Assembly (NCBI GenBank): GCA_033675265.1
Contig: JAUJYZ010000744.1
Location: 131,501-195,500 of the forward strand
Direction: 5' to 3'
DNA from: Actinostola sp. cb2023
Lineage: Eukaryota; Cnidaria; Anthozoa; Actiniaria; Actinostolidae
DNA: 64,000 nt
Both the position numbers and the translations under genes were made by a program. Within the stretch, counting starts at the first letter, position 1. Every line of letters begins with the position of its first letter. The notes beneath the pieces are model-generated. The model ran no database searches and was not told the DNA's origin. It saw nothing but the letters and a program-made list of their open reading frames with translations. Shown piece by piece: positions 53,697 to 64,000 of the stretch.

Positions 53697-54198
53697 AAAT
53701 GAAATATTTTATTGCATTTTATATTATAGATTATTCAAAGAAATAATGTTATCATAAAGATATTTTTGTAAAATGATTGCTTTCTAAGATATTCAAGAAA
53801 AACATGTTGCAGAGTGTGACGTCACAAGGTTTGTAAAGTACTTTGTTTCACTCAAATCCTCTAAATGTATTGTGACTTTTACACTAGAAAAAGAAAAGAA
53901 TAAAACAATTTTAGCTTTTTTTGCAGGCATAAGATGTGAGCTTTTACTCAGCTAAAAGTTGTTTGATGTTCTTTTCTTTCTCCAGCGTAAAAAAGTCAAA
54001 ATACATTTAGAAATGTATTTTGTATTTTGTATTTTGTACCGAGTTACAAACCTTGTGACGTCACACTCTGCAACATGTTTTTCTTGAATATCTTAGAAAG
54101 CAATCATTTTACAAAAATATCTTTATGATAACATGATTTCTTTGAATAATCTAGCTATAATATAAAATGCAATGAAATATTTCATTTCCTTTGCACTT
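53697..54198. mobile_element. 500-bp MITE with about 160-bp inverted repeats
   Basis: The AAGTGCAA ends continue inward through matching arms (for example GAGTGTGACGTCACAAGG near 53812 and CCTTGTGACGTCACACTC near 54052). No coding potential. Confidence 0.85.
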
Positions 54199-54387
54199 TA
54201 AACATTACTTCTCAAACTCATTCGCATCTTAGCTTGAGCGACCATGTCGAAAATTTTGTTCAATGGACCTTTTCGATTCCGTTTGCCTCAAACCTCGCGG
54301 TGTGCGATCAACATTCTTTGTTCAACGTATTTCCACATGAATGTATTTGTTCATGTGTTAACAAGAAAGAAAATAATGTTTTAATCA

Positions 54388-54490
54388 ATTAGACTACGAG
54401 TTCGAGTTTTCTATGAGTCAATAGTCAACGAGGCGCGTAGCGTCGAGTTGACTATTTCAACTCATAGAAAACGAGAACGAGTAGTCTAAT
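54388..54490. mobile_element. 103-bp foldback
   Basis: ATTAGACTACGAGTTCGAGT at 54388 pairs with the sequence ending CGAGTAGTCTAAT at 54490. A second internal hairpin (TAGTCAACGAGGCGCG / GTCGAGTTGACTA) lies in the centre. Confidence 0.75.
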
Positions 54491-54662
54491 AGTCCATTTC
54501 CGAGTTCCTCTGATCTCTGTTTCAAAACGAGTCTACGTGCGAAACCTTTCTTATGCAAATCTGTTTTCCTTTTTCATGTAAATAAAACTCATTTTCAAAT
54601 GAAAGGTTTCGCACGTAGACTCGTTTTGAAACAGAGAAAAAGGAACTCGGAAATGGACTATT
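54488..54662. mobile_element. 175-bp MITE, AATAGTCCATTTCCGAG ends
   Basis: Inverted ends AATAGTCCATTTCCGAGTTC, then inner arms TTTCAAAACGAGTCTACGTG/CACGTAGACTCGTTTTGAAA. It overlaps the previous foldback by three bases. Confidence 0.8.
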
Positions 54663-54665
54663 GTT

Positions 54666-54855
54666 TTAGTAGAAACCAACTAGCATACTACCTTCGAATT
54701 TATACCAATATTTATTGATTTTCTGCTTTTTTTTTGTGTGTGTTCAAAACGCCGGCTTTTTCGACACTCACTATCTATCACTCTCAATAAATAGTGAGTA
54801 CGTTAGCCAATCAGATTGCAGGATTCGTGATAGTATGCTAGTTGGTTTCTACTAA
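54666..54855. mobile_element. 190-bp MITE, TTAGTAGAAACCAACTAGC ends
   Basis: Inverted terminal repeats of about 25 bp (TTAGTAGAAACCAACTAGCA with its reverse complement ending at 54855). It sits four bases from the preceding MITE. Confidence 0.8.
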
Positions 54856-55847
54856 TACTCAATATATATTCCAATGCCTTTATTTTCAAAATTGAATAAT
54901 AAACTGAATAGCTTTGAAATTACATTCTGAAATTTGAAAAACTACCAGCGCTTTTAAGTCTAGGCTGATCACACGATCCAAAAGGCATTGACTGTTCTCA
55001 CTAACAGAAGGTTGACAAAGAACTATTATTTGCCATCTTGTTTGGCAGTGAAAATGATGAAAATAATATCATAGAACTAAGGCTTCATAAATAGACGACT
55101 TCTCAGTGTCTAATGGCAACCAGGTGTTACTGGACTGTTTGTAGTGTTTGGAAGGCACTTATAACTGGCTTCTATCGTCGTTTCCTTTGCAGTTGAAATT
55201 GTTTATAATATAGTTACAACTACGCCTGATGAAGACATGGACATAAATGTTTTCGAGAGAGAATTTAAAAATCAGTTAATTTCGCATGAAGTTTCTCCGA
55301 TGTCTCTGTTGCAGCATATTCATTATCTGTTTTATTTGATAATGAACGAGCAGACACACACAAAAACATTAACAAACAACCAAAATTACATGGAATTGCA
55401 TTCTCCACTAGGATATTTGAATAATCTCTTTTTTAATTGTTTTTTTCCGTATTTTCATTTTAAGCAATTTACTGTTCTATCGTAAACAGTAATTTTTTTT
55501 AGTATTTACTTTTCACAAAGTTTTGCCCGCTGTTTCAGTGTCAGTTTTGACCTCCTGTCCTCATTTTGAATGGTTGATTTGCGCCTATTACCTTTTTTGA
55601 TTGCGTCGGCCCAGAGCTCAGGTTTGTCTCAGTCAATGAGCAAAGGCCCAGTAATAATATTAATTTTCTTCACGGAAAAACCCTATAAATAATAGACAAG
55701 GATTTGACAGTAAATTGTCATTTTAATCGTCGCAATTTCCTATAGTTTCTTTTTTAATAGCCTATCGGCTATCTTACATTAAAATGTCAGAAGCAGTAAT
55801 AAAAGCCCTCTGTTAAAAAACACGATTTTTGGGAATGAAGACAACGC
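54856..55847. other. AT-rich region, no gene seen
   Basis: The 82-residue plus-strand frame near 55237 has no recognisable domain and is not supported. Confidence 0.4.
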
Positions 55848-56348
55848 CAATAAGCCACTTCACGCTGTCGTCCGCCATTTTGAATTGGGACAAACGCGGC
55901 AAAATTTATAGAAATCTGGATCACTTTGATTTGCCGTAACTCCGCTCGATTTCGTTCAGGGATTTTTAAAAACTTACCATTTTAGAAAATATTTTTCTTT
56001 GTTATTTATGACCTATAATATAATGGGTATTGGAAGGCTACAAAACGAGACAAAAATATTTTTGTTTTCAAAATAAAACGTTCTGCACGTGAATATAGCT
56101 GGAAATTTTAAGATACATTCGTGAAAAAAAGATTGACTCGAAAAAGGTATAGTTAAAACAGATACATTGGTCTTATTTTCAGGATGACAACTGATATGCA
56201 TGCCTGCTGACTATCGAAGTTTAAATGTTAAAAATCCAACAAAATCGAGCGGAGTTACAGCAAGTCAAAGTGATCCAGATTTCTATAAAAATTTTGCCGC
56301 GTTTGTCCCAATTCAAAATGGCGGACGACATGGTGAAGTGGCTTATTG
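55848..56348. mobile_element. 500-bp MITE with about 115-bp inverted repeats
   Basis: CAATAAGCCACTTCAC at 55848 pairs with GTGAAGTGGCTTATTG at 56348. The arms include CCGCCATTTTGAATTGGGAC and GAAATCTGGATCACTTTGA. Each arm carries a YY1-like CCGCCATTTTG. Confidence 0.85.
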
Positions 56349-56748
56349 ATGTCATATAAACAAAATACATAGAAATACAGTAAAAACGTCAAATGGTTTG
56401 GTTTTCACGGAGCTTCTGAAAGCTCTATTATTTTACTCTCTCAACTCTCAACCGGGAACTCCTGTAGAGCTGTCAATCATTAAACTTGAAATTGTTCTTG
56501 AGCGGGAATAACGGAATATTAAATGACGAAAATGTAGCCTTTGTACAGTCAAATAAAGACACAAACTATTGACAATTTTAGATTTTATTCTAGTAGTTTA
56601 CAACTCGATTATTTAAGCTTTACAATGTCGTTTATTTGGTTTGTTTTTAACAAACCAGTCAAAACTGGTATATTGTATTGTCGACTGTGAGAAAGTTCTC
56701 GGCTGTTTTCTCGCTCGCTTATATCAAACATCTCATGTGGAGTACAGT
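56349..56748. other. probable 3' flank/UTR of the minus-strand GPCR
   Basis: No gene recognised. In minus sense this is downstream of the GPCR stop at 56749 and has several AATAAA-like words. Confidence 0.35.
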
Positions 56749-57760
56749 CTACTGACATTTCAATAAACGTTTCAGTTCTCGTCTGAAGTCTGACTTTATC
56801 AAAGAATACACGAAGAAGTTTGGCGCTGAGTTGATGTATCGAAGCAAAACCATGGCAAAGAAAGTTTCAGTTGTCTCGCTTTCTTTACAGGCCGGGAACA
56901 GGTAGTGGCATACAAGCCAGTACAATACAAATCCATTACAGATAAGAAATATTAGTACAACGACACCAACGGCTATGGTACCGTTGTATGAGTAGCGAAT
57001 TCGATTCCGTTGCACCCTCCTTGAGTTTGTAGAAGACTCCATGCTAATACCCGAGGTTTCCTGCTGCCACGTTTGTGCTCGTATTTGGTGGCGATGCTCT
57101 TTGGCAACACAAATGATCCTAACATAAGCAAATAACAAAAACAAATTCGGTAAAAGTATGAAGACAAATACGTAGAAGATTTGGTAGCCAAAGTATTCCT
57201 CCTTTGAGGCTTTCTCGATGCGCAAAACTAAGAAAGGAATCCGCTGGAAGACCGGAAGCACCCAAGCAACTGCAATGACTTTAGCACAACACGATTCTCT
57301 TGAAAAGTTCGTATGTCTAAAAGGGTGTAAAACTGCGATATAGCGATCCAGCGTTAAAACGCAAATATTAGTGCTCGAGGCAATCAAGAAAACGTTCCAG
57401 AAAAACTCAAAACTCATCCATACAGTGGCATTGTTCTTCACGTAGAAGGTGTAGAAGAAGATGGACGGGGCGTTGAAAGCACCAACGAAGAAGTCGGCGA
57501 CGGCTAACGAGAGAATAAACCAATTTGGCGACGGCTGCGAGCGGAGACGCCGTCGTGAAGCTATAATGTAAATAACCAAACCATTTCCAAACACCGTCAA
57601 AAAGCCAAAAACTCCTCTCAAAATCCAGTACCAAGTCGGTCGGTGCTTGCTTGCAAGGCTTGTGACATTTTGCAGAGTTGTTTTGTAGTGAGGAATTTCC
57701 TTGAATTGACAAAAGCGCTCTCAAAAAGTACGACTCATTCGAGGGTGAGTTGGAGACCAT
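56749..57760 (-). pseudogene. class A GPCR with N-terminal frameshift
   Basis: The frame ending at 56749 holds a seven-helix class A receptor. TM1 has FGNGLVI, TM2 LAVADFFVG, TM3 TLDRYIAVLHP (intact DRY), TM7 INSAPNFFVYSL, and the tail is KSDFRRELKRLL. TM6 lacks the usual CWxP (ICNGFVLYW) and NPxxY is changed to NFFVY. No Cys is seen at the start of TM3 or in the second loop, so the usual disulfide is absent. This frame has no in-frame ATG before TM1. An ATG at 57760 opens a plausible N-terminus (MVSNSPSNESYFL, N-glycosylation sites) in the neighbouring frame. The frames would join with a one-base shift in the A-rich stretch about 57660-57690. Either a sequencing/assembly indel, a true pseudogene, or an unseen upstream exon explains this. 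Confidence 0.8.
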
Positions 57761-58548
57761 CTTCCGTTGAAGGACCGACGATGTGAAAGTGAGTTCCCTT
57801 GCCAGTCAGCAAGCCGTTTGTCATGCAAAATGCTCATCAAACTTTAATCATCCGTTGGAGCGTATAGAAAAAAAATCCATCGGTTTCAGCTGTGTAAGTG
57901 CATTTGGCCCCAATCCACTGTTTATTGGATGCAGTTTATTATAACTGACAATGCTTAATAGACCGGTAAACGCGACGTACGTAATATATGTATTGAAAAA
58001 GACTGAATAAAAAAGTAGTTTGTGAAGCCATTGAAATTGTTAATGATATCAGTTGAACTTCAAAATAGCCGGTAACTGACACATGTCAGTTATTTTGTTA
58101 TTCTTTCTTCTTTTTCTATTTGCTTCTATTCACGCTAATTCGCACAGCCTTTTCTCCCGTCGCTGTCAGCCGTTGCCGTCCACACACTAGTAATACCAAG
58201 TACACAATCACAGCTGTGCAATCACTACCGTTTAGAACGCATTCGAGTAAGTAAAAAAGTTCAAGATGCTATGTAATGTTACAAAAGTAAATGTAAGCCA
58301 GATATTTGTTTATCGTTATTGCAGATCTGACATTAAGCTTATGAATCGAAGTTTACATCAAATAAATACGATCTTCACTAAACTGTCATGGCGTTTATCG
58401 CTCATTTCATTATCGGGCCAGGTGGCCCATGGGGTCGTTGCTTAGCTGCAGTTTTTGTAGCCCATGAAGCGACTTACAAGTATTGTTACTCCCCCTGGGC
58501 TGTATATTAGTCAATTAGAATACTCTAACAATCCACTGGTACTCATTT
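57761..58548. other. upstream of GPCR 2, no gene seen
   Basis: Unique sequence; no exon, RNA gene or clear repeat recognised. Confidence 0.4.
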
Positions 58549-58770
58549 ACACCTATTTCAAAAAATGTTGGCATCTGAAATCTGAATCTGAATCTGTGAC
58601 CTAAAAACACTCGTAGCCACACTATTCACCAACGCAGGTAATATAATATTTGTAATATGCCACGACCTTTAGGCGAACACCTGCCTTGGCGAATAGTGTG
58701 GCTACGAGTGTTTTTAGGTCACAGATTCAGATTCAGATTTCAGATGCCAACATTTTTTGAAATAGGTGTA
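58549..58770. mobile_element. 222-bp foldback MITE
   Basis: TACACCTATTTCAAAAAATG and its reverse complement bound it. The arms (about 95 bp) include AAAACACTCGTAGCCACACT and a GAATCT triplet repeat (TCTGAATCTGAATCTG). Confidence 0.85.
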
Positions 58771-58783
58771 TACCTTAATTAGC

Positions 58784-58845
58784 CTCCTTTGCAGGCGTGA
58801 TTTTTAGAACCGCCCCTAATGACGCCTGCAAAGGAGGAGTATACT
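58784..58845. repeat. hairpin CCTCCTTTGCAGGCGT
   Basis: CCTCCTTTGCAGGCGT at about 58784 and ACGCCTGCAAAGGAGG at about 58823 pair around a short loop. A small palindromic element or MITE end. Confidence 0.7.
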
Positions 58846-58918
58846 GAGGTACTACAACGTTAAAAAGTAAAATGTCTTGCCCAAGGACACAATGCATGTG
58901 ATCACCCGAGTGAGCCAC

Positions 58919-59539
58919 GAGGTGACACGCAGCTGCTTAGAAGAAGAGCTGTTGTGATTGGATAATACACACAATAGAATTCATTATTTACTATTGTCTA
59001 CTCGTTCTATTGTTTTGTTTCTATTGAGGTGACACGCAGCTGCTTAGAAGAAGAGCTGTTGTGATTGGATAATACACACAATAGAATTCATTATTTACTA
59101 TTGTCTACTCGTTCTATTGTTTTGTTTCTATTGAGGTGACACGCAGCTGCTTAGAAGAGCTGTTGTGATTGGATAATACACACAATAGAATTCATTATTT
59201 ACTATTGTCTACTCGTTCTATTGTTTTGTTTCTATTGAGGTGACACGCAGCTGCTTAGAAGAGCTGTTGTGATTGGATAATACACACAATAGAATTCATT
59301 ATTTACTATTGTCTACTCGTTCTATTGTTTTGTTTCTATTGAGGTGACACGCAGCTGCTTAGAAGAAGAGCTGTTGTGATTGGATAATACACACAATAGA
59401 ATTCATTATTTACTATTGTCTACTCGTTCTATTGTTTTGTTTCTATTGAGGTGACACGCAGCTGCTTAGAAGATCTGTTGTGATTGGATAATACACACAA
59501 TAGAATTCATTATTTACTATTGTCTACTCATTCTATTGT
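58919..59539. repeat. 107/104-bp tandem repeat, about 6 copies
   Basis: The unit starts GAGGTGACACGCAGCTGCTT. Starts are at 58919, 59026, 59133, 59237, 59341 and 59448. Two length forms differ by one AGA. The array ends exactly at the TTAA that flanks the next element. Confidence 0.95.
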
Positions 59540-59543
59540 TTAA

Positions 59544-60922
59544 AGTGTCTATGAAGCGAAAAAAACAGACTCCGTTTTTATTTGCTACTACGAAAGTTTA
59601 CTATTTGCTTGTTTACATGGCGTTAATAAAAAGTGAATTGAGCTAGGGGAACATTTTTTATTTCGCGCACGAAGTTGGGCATTTTGGGTTTCAAAGAGGG
59701 ACAATTCCCGCTCGGTCAAACTGTATAGAAATGTGATCACGTCAAGAGTTGTGCAAACAAACGCATGCACACAACCTCTTGACGTCACCGAGCCATTGTC
59801 AAGGGCCCAGTCTCTTGCCGCACATTTTGCATCGCCAGAAATTCCGGTCATCCTGAGCTGGAAGTCACGCAACGGTTTTCATTTGGAAGTATACTTCGAG
59901 TGTCAGTCAAATTCGCTCCTAAACACGTTCAAGAAGGCTCATTTAGTGAATTAAACACCATTCGAATTGAAAACAACTAGCAAACTGTATGTGTAAGGTA
60001 TATTTAGAGCTCAATACTATCGAATAAACATTTTAGAAGCGAAATACTGACTCATGTCGACGAAATCAATGAATAGCACAGGGAGCCCAAGCGCCCTCAG
60101 GCCCGGACTCGGAGAAATCAAACTAATATGCGACGGTATGCCTGTGCTTTAACAGCTATCCCATGGGCTTTACGGCAAATGAAAGATGGATGTCTGAGCT
60201 TTATTTTGATGCCAAACATGCAGCAGTTCGGTTAAAATGTCCAAGTTTCAAGGTTCATTACTTCACAAGATGACTCTATTACAACTCCCAAAAAGTGTAA
60301 AGTTTGAAGTCAAAAAGGAAAGGTTTATAGAGCAGTAAACCAGTTCAATTTAATGGATCTAGAAGAACTAATATGTCTATTATACGAATCCACCTGGGAA
60401 AATTTGATGAAGCAATGGATTATCTTGCAGTCCGGCCAAGACTCACATCGGTTGAACCGGTTGATGACCAATTTGTCAATGATTTGGTGATCATGTATGT
60501 CGCTTTGCGTGAGAATTGTAGTAGTATAGAAAACTGAATAAAGGAAAGGTAAGGAACTTGATTTTGAATGTTATTTGTCTTCATATACGTTAAAAAGATA
60601 TCGAAGAAACTATATCCACCTGGGAAAATTAGAAATATTGAACGGATACGATTATATTTGCTATGGTTTGAACAAACATATACATTTCTTTGTAAAAATT
60701 ATTCGTGAATTTGATGCTCACTTGGGTGAAACCGCTGACTGGCTGCCGATCAGGATGACCGGAATTTCTGGCCATGGTTGAAAATGATAATTTTCGAACC
60801 GCGAAAAGAAAATGTTCGCACGCTCAAAGTCGACGTTTATGATACAGCAAATGTTCAGAGAAAGACCAAACAACAAAAATGTACAATAAAACAAGGATCG
60901 ACATTTTCGTTTCATAGGCACT
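59544..60922. mobile_element. 1.38-kb TTAA-flanked non-autonomous DNA transposon
   Basis: The ends AGTGTCTATGAAGCGAAAA and (inverted) AGTGCCTATGAAACGAAAA differ at two bases. Both are flanked by TTAA (59540-59543, 60923-60926), the target site of piggyBac and Kolobok elements. Inner inverted repeats (CCAGAAATTCCGGTCATCCT near 59834 and its complement near 60754) are also seen. No transposase was recognised; the short open frames inside have no motif. Confidence 0.7.
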
Positions 60923-61025
60923 TTAAAGCTGACCAAATTTGGTGATTGACGTCACGTACAGAGGTAAGGAAAATGGCTTCATGCTGTCAAATAATATTTC
61001 CCTCGCTTAGCGGTGAATCAATAGA

Positions 61026-61341
61026 CCTTTTTACCGATACGGCGGCCATCTTGAATTATGAAGAAATTATGGGATGCCCAGGGTGCAAGCTAGTAACCAT
61101 TTGGCCTTCAAAAACTACGAAAACCTAATTTAAAGCAATGAATTTGTACCAAATTATACAACAATACACAACACATGTAGATATTAAGTCACACAACACT
61201 ATGGCTAAAGTGACATAGAAAAAATAATATATTGGCGCGACTCCACTCTCTACAGTTTTTGGGTCATTTGCACCCTGGGCATCCCATAATGTTTTAGCCA
61301 AAACAATAGAATCCAAAATGGCCGCCGTATCGGTAAAAAGG
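61026..61341. mobile_element. 316-bp MITE, ends with YY1-like motif
   Basis: The left end CCTTTTTACCGATACGGCGG (then CCATCTTGAATT) pairs with the right end ATGGCCGCCGTATCGG followed by TAAAAAGG. The inner arms share GGGATGCCCAGGGTGCAA. Confidence 0.85.
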
Positions 61342-61649
61342 TATATTGCGAAATTCAATCACTGAGCCACAAAGGCAGCAGAATACCAAAAAAAATCGTC
61401 TCCTTTTATTGAATTAGTCACTTGTCTTGTAAACAGTGTTCATGTATTGTCGTCATGTTAACAAACCAGCCTCGGTAAATAATAAAGTACACGTTCTTCA
61501 ATAAAACAGTTACTGGATTCGAATTTCGTACGATATGAAGAATTAGGCAGACTTTGATGGGTGTTCAGTAAGAGGCACGTCAGCAATCAGCTTCAGCAGA
61601 TAACATCAACCTTGGTCTTCATACTCAGCCTCGTCCAATAATATATTGT

Positions 61650-61943
61650 TTACTGCAGTTCTCAGTATTATGCGAACTCAGACATTCAAACAGTCGGCTG
61701 GTACTTGGTTTTTCGCTGCCGTCAATCAAATTCAAAACTCAAACAAATTCAAAACTAAATACATTCTTCGACCAAATGATCCATAATTTAGCTCAAAATC
61801 ATATTTGGTTTCCATTTGGTGGGTCTTCTGACTTTTATTTATAAGTTTACTGTTTTTTTTATGTCGATTGACGGCAGCGAAAAACCAAGTTTCAGCCGAC
61901 TGCTTGAATGTCCGAGTTCGCATATTACTGAGAATCGCAGTAA
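61650..61943. mobile_element. 294-bp foldback MITE
   Basis: TTACTGCAGTTCTCAGTATT inverted against AATATGCG-type sequence ending CGCAGTAA. The arms of about 75 bp include CTTGGTTTTTCGCTGCCGTC and its complement. Confidence 0.85.
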
Positions 61944-62046
61944 TGTTCCAAGCATTTGATGTGTGTGAGTCGATCGAAGAAGAAATCAGTTTCACATTCA
62001 CTAATATAATAAAGTAACAACAGTCTATTATTGAATAGGTATAAAC

Positions 62047-62185
62047 CTGGCCCCGGATGCACGAAAGATGAATAGCGCTATCCACTGCATGGATAAGTCC
62101 TATCCAACGGATAAAATGTATTGGATAAGCATTACAGGGCACGAACCGTATCGTAACTACTTCCCACTCATACGAAAACGACGAT
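62047..62185. mobile_element. GCGCTATCC-type MITE end plus half of a GAGTCG MITE
   Basis: CGGATGCACGAAAGATGAAT, then AGCGCTATCCACTGCATGGA and related TGGATAA words (62050-62130). This is followed by CCGTATCGTAACTAC and CCCACTCATACGAAAACGAC, the right half of the MITE family seen at 25789 and 26266. Confidence 0.55.
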
Positions 62186-62417
62186 ATAGATCGTTTGCAC
62201 TTACGTCATCGTAAAAAAAAATTGGGCTAAATAGTGAGTATAATTGAACAAAAGGTCTTACAACCAAAAGAGCAGTCAAAATCATGTATCCCAACCAAAG
62301 TTTGAGTTATAAGAAGCTTTCAATGCCGAGATACGAGCGATCAAATGTGCGCATTATTTAGTGTGAATGTATGGGGGCCCGATATTTTTTTTGGAGTAGT
62401 GGAAACAACCGTTCTTC

Positions 62418-62816
62418 TTAGGCTAGGGTGAAACGTCGAACCCGTCATGTGCCGTACCTAATTGCAATTCGATTCGACCCAAATAGTTAAGTTCGACAGG
62501 TTTTTAGTCTAACGTCGAACTTAATTCGGTCGAACTTAAACAAATGCAAATGAAAGCATAGTTGAGCATGCGCAGAAGAACGTACTGGAGAATTTGTGGG
62601 AAAACTTTATTAGTTCGGCACATGGGAAGAGCGCCGTCTGACTCAGTTGCCGCTCTAATGTCGCATAGTGCGCCAGGCCCTGTCATATTTATTATAATGT
62701 CGAACCAAATAGAATCTGCTGCACCAAACTGAGTCAGACGCCGCTCTTTTGTAGAACTTAATTCAACAATTAGGTACGGCACATGACAGCTGGTTCGACG
62801 TTTGACCCTAGCCTTA
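62418..62816. mobile_element. 400-bp MITE, TAGGCTAGGGT ends
   Basis: TTAGGCTAGGGTGAAACGTC at the left, with GACGTTTGACCCTAGCCTTA at the right. The inner arms share CATGTGCCGTACCTAATTG. A nested hairpin (GAGCGCCGTCTGACTCAGT / CTGAGTCAGACGCCGCTC) lies in the middle. Confidence 0.85.
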
Positions 62817-63102
62817 CATGCGCGATAGACCGTAAGTAAAAGCTGGTCCGTGATTGAACGCTTTATTCCCCACCATTTGATGCCCAGAATGGATGGAAAT
62901 TGCATTTTCGAGCTTCTAGATTTCAAAATTTTCTGGGGAGGCATGCCCCCATACCCCCTTGAAGAAGGAGCCTTACGGCCCCTTATTGGTGCCCCCCTAC
63001 CTCCTTTGAAAATCTCTAGATCCGTCCCTGCTCAGTGCGGTTGTTTCTGTCGATTCTACGGCTCGCTACGTTTGATTACTGGGCTTGTTACTAGTCCGAG
63101 CC

Positions 63103-63344
63103 TTATGCATTGGCCTTTTTTCTACAAATAAATGGTAGTTCATTTCCACACGACAGATCCATCCACGTATGGTTCGCGTGTAGCATAGAGAACCCTACAC
63201 AATCTTCATACTTGAACCGATCGTTTGGATTTCCACTCAGCCAGTTTTGGTAAGACATGTGTGATCCGTCGCTGAATGTGAAAGTTTTCTCTGTGGACAG
63301 ATCGTTCAAGCCAGTCCACACAGCTCTCAATTTGCGCCATCGAC
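63103..63344 (-). CDS. C-type lectin domain, terminal exon
   Basis: The last exon, with an AG acceptor at 63345-63346 (phase 2 entry), encodes 79 residues ending KKANA and a TAA stop. It covers the second half of a C-type lectin fold: AVWTGLND (WIGL position), FTFSDGSHMSYQNW, LSGNPNDRF (long loop, NPND where sugar binders carry EPN or QPD), EDCVGF, HTWMDLSC (WND position changed to WMD) and PFICRK with the final Cys. The altered sugar-site triplet means ligand type cannot be predicted. Upstream exons with the first domain half were not securely identified; a 97-bp hairpin lies in the expected intron. The product is likely secreted or a membrane ectodomain. Confidence 0.85.
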
Positions 63345-63410
63345 CTGATATTGAAACAACAGAGTCGTGAATGAATAGAAGATCGTCATTCATCGTTAAT
63401 CCCCATGATC

Positions 63411-63507
63411 GAGAGTCCATCGGTGCTCTTCGGCGCTGGTTCGGATGAAATGCCCCGCGGGGCGACGTTTCATCCGAGCCCGCGCCGAAGAGCACCGCTG
63501 GACTCTT
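63411..63507. mobile_element. 97-bp GC-rich hairpin upstream of the lectin exon
   Basis: AGAGTCCATCGGTGCTCTTC pairs with GAAGAGCACCGCTGGACTCT around a centre with CCCCGCGGGG. A near-complete palindrome, probably a small MITE. Confidence 0.8.
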
Positions 63508-63665
63508 GAGCATGCGCTATCCCTTCAATATTATTTACAATGACATAAGTATCTTTGAGTAGAAAGATTTCTAGATTATTTCTCGGCGTTTCCATGCCTT
63601 CAAGCATCATTCTCAAGAGTGTTAGTATCCATAGCAAAACATTGGATAAAAGGGAAGGGAGAGAC

Positions 63666-63667
<2 letters not shown>

Positions 63668-63711
<44 letters not shown>

Positions 63712-63809
63712 GAAACTTTATTTCATGTATTTTTTACACAAACAATTGCAAATCTCACTACATGTAGGTAATTTACAATTGACTACTTGAACTCGAAAAT
63801 ATAATTAAC

Positions 63810-63908
<99 letters not shown>

Positions 63909-64000
63909 GTAATAGTTATAATAATAATAATAATAATAGTAATAAATAATAGTAATAATAATAATAATAATAATAATAGTAATAGTAATAATAGTAATAG
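63668..64000. repeat. (AAT)n microsatellites at the window end
   Basis: ATA/AAT runs at 63668-63712 and 63808-64000 with occasional AGT variants. They continue past the window. Confidence 0.95.

Noticed and set aside
55237..55485. 82-residue plus-strand frame
   Set aside because: AT-rich with poly-Phe/Asn composition, no motif or splice context.
62504..62944. 146-residue minus-strand frame
   Set aside because: It lies mostly within the 62418-62816 MITE and has no domain.

Overview
The window looks like nuclear DNA of a cnidarian, most likely an anthozoan (stony coral or sea anemone). It has intron-rich genes with short phase-matched exons and GT-AG borders, single-exon rhodopsin-type GPCRs of the kind expanded in anthozoans (one with a SDCMVGLLVQP second helix), a receptor tyrosine kinase with SEA and fibronectin domains, a Crypton recombinase fragment, and many MITE-like foldbacks and simple repeats. 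This assignment is inferred from gene style, not from a database match. There is no bacterial, plasmid, phage or CRISPR content.

Layout. 1-2.3 kb: a minisatellite merges with the last two exons of an unidentified minus-strand gene. 2.4-5.3 kb: a Crypton-type tyrosine recombinase fragment and a decayed DDE (Harbinger/ISL2EU-like) transposon with about 200-bp inverted repeats. 6.3-15.3 kb, minus strand: about 17 exons of a xanthine dehydrogenase/aldehyde oxidase family gene, covering the FAD domain and the start of the molybdopterin part. Most introns longer than 300 bp carry their own tandem repeat, and one exon end is triplicated with its splice donor. 15.5-17.6 kb: a CAT-type minisatellite. 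18.7-19.65 kb, minus: two exons of a cysteine-containing, possibly SUEL-lectin-like secreted protein. 22.0-23.0 kb, minus: an intact class A GPCR. 23.7-25.8 kb: a 69-bp, about 30-copy satellite. 26.6-33.0 kb, plus: twelve exons of a receptor tyrosine kinase (SEA - FN3 - TM - kinase) through its stop codon.

33.0-53.05 kb is one huge array of a roughly 103-bp satellite (about 180 copies). Its first, most diverged unit begins at the last codons of the kinase gene. It is interrupted by a 1.33-kb foldback element (49464-50791) that shares an 18-bp terminus and a 7-bp target duplication with a smaller element in an XDH/AO intron (7760-8032). 53.7-54.9 and 55.8-56.3 kb: a cluster of MITE-like foldbacks. 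56.7-57.8 kb, minus: a second class A GPCR whose N-terminus is out of frame with its helices. 58.5-62.8 kb: more MITEs, a 107-bp tandem repeat and an element flanked by TTAA. 63.1-63.35 kb, minus: the terminal exon of a C-type lectin domain gene.

The genes do not form an operon-like unit and I see no functional link among them. The notable feature is how repeats have arisen in and around genes: minisatellites that start at gene 3' ends, exon-junction duplications, and introns filled with tandem repeats.
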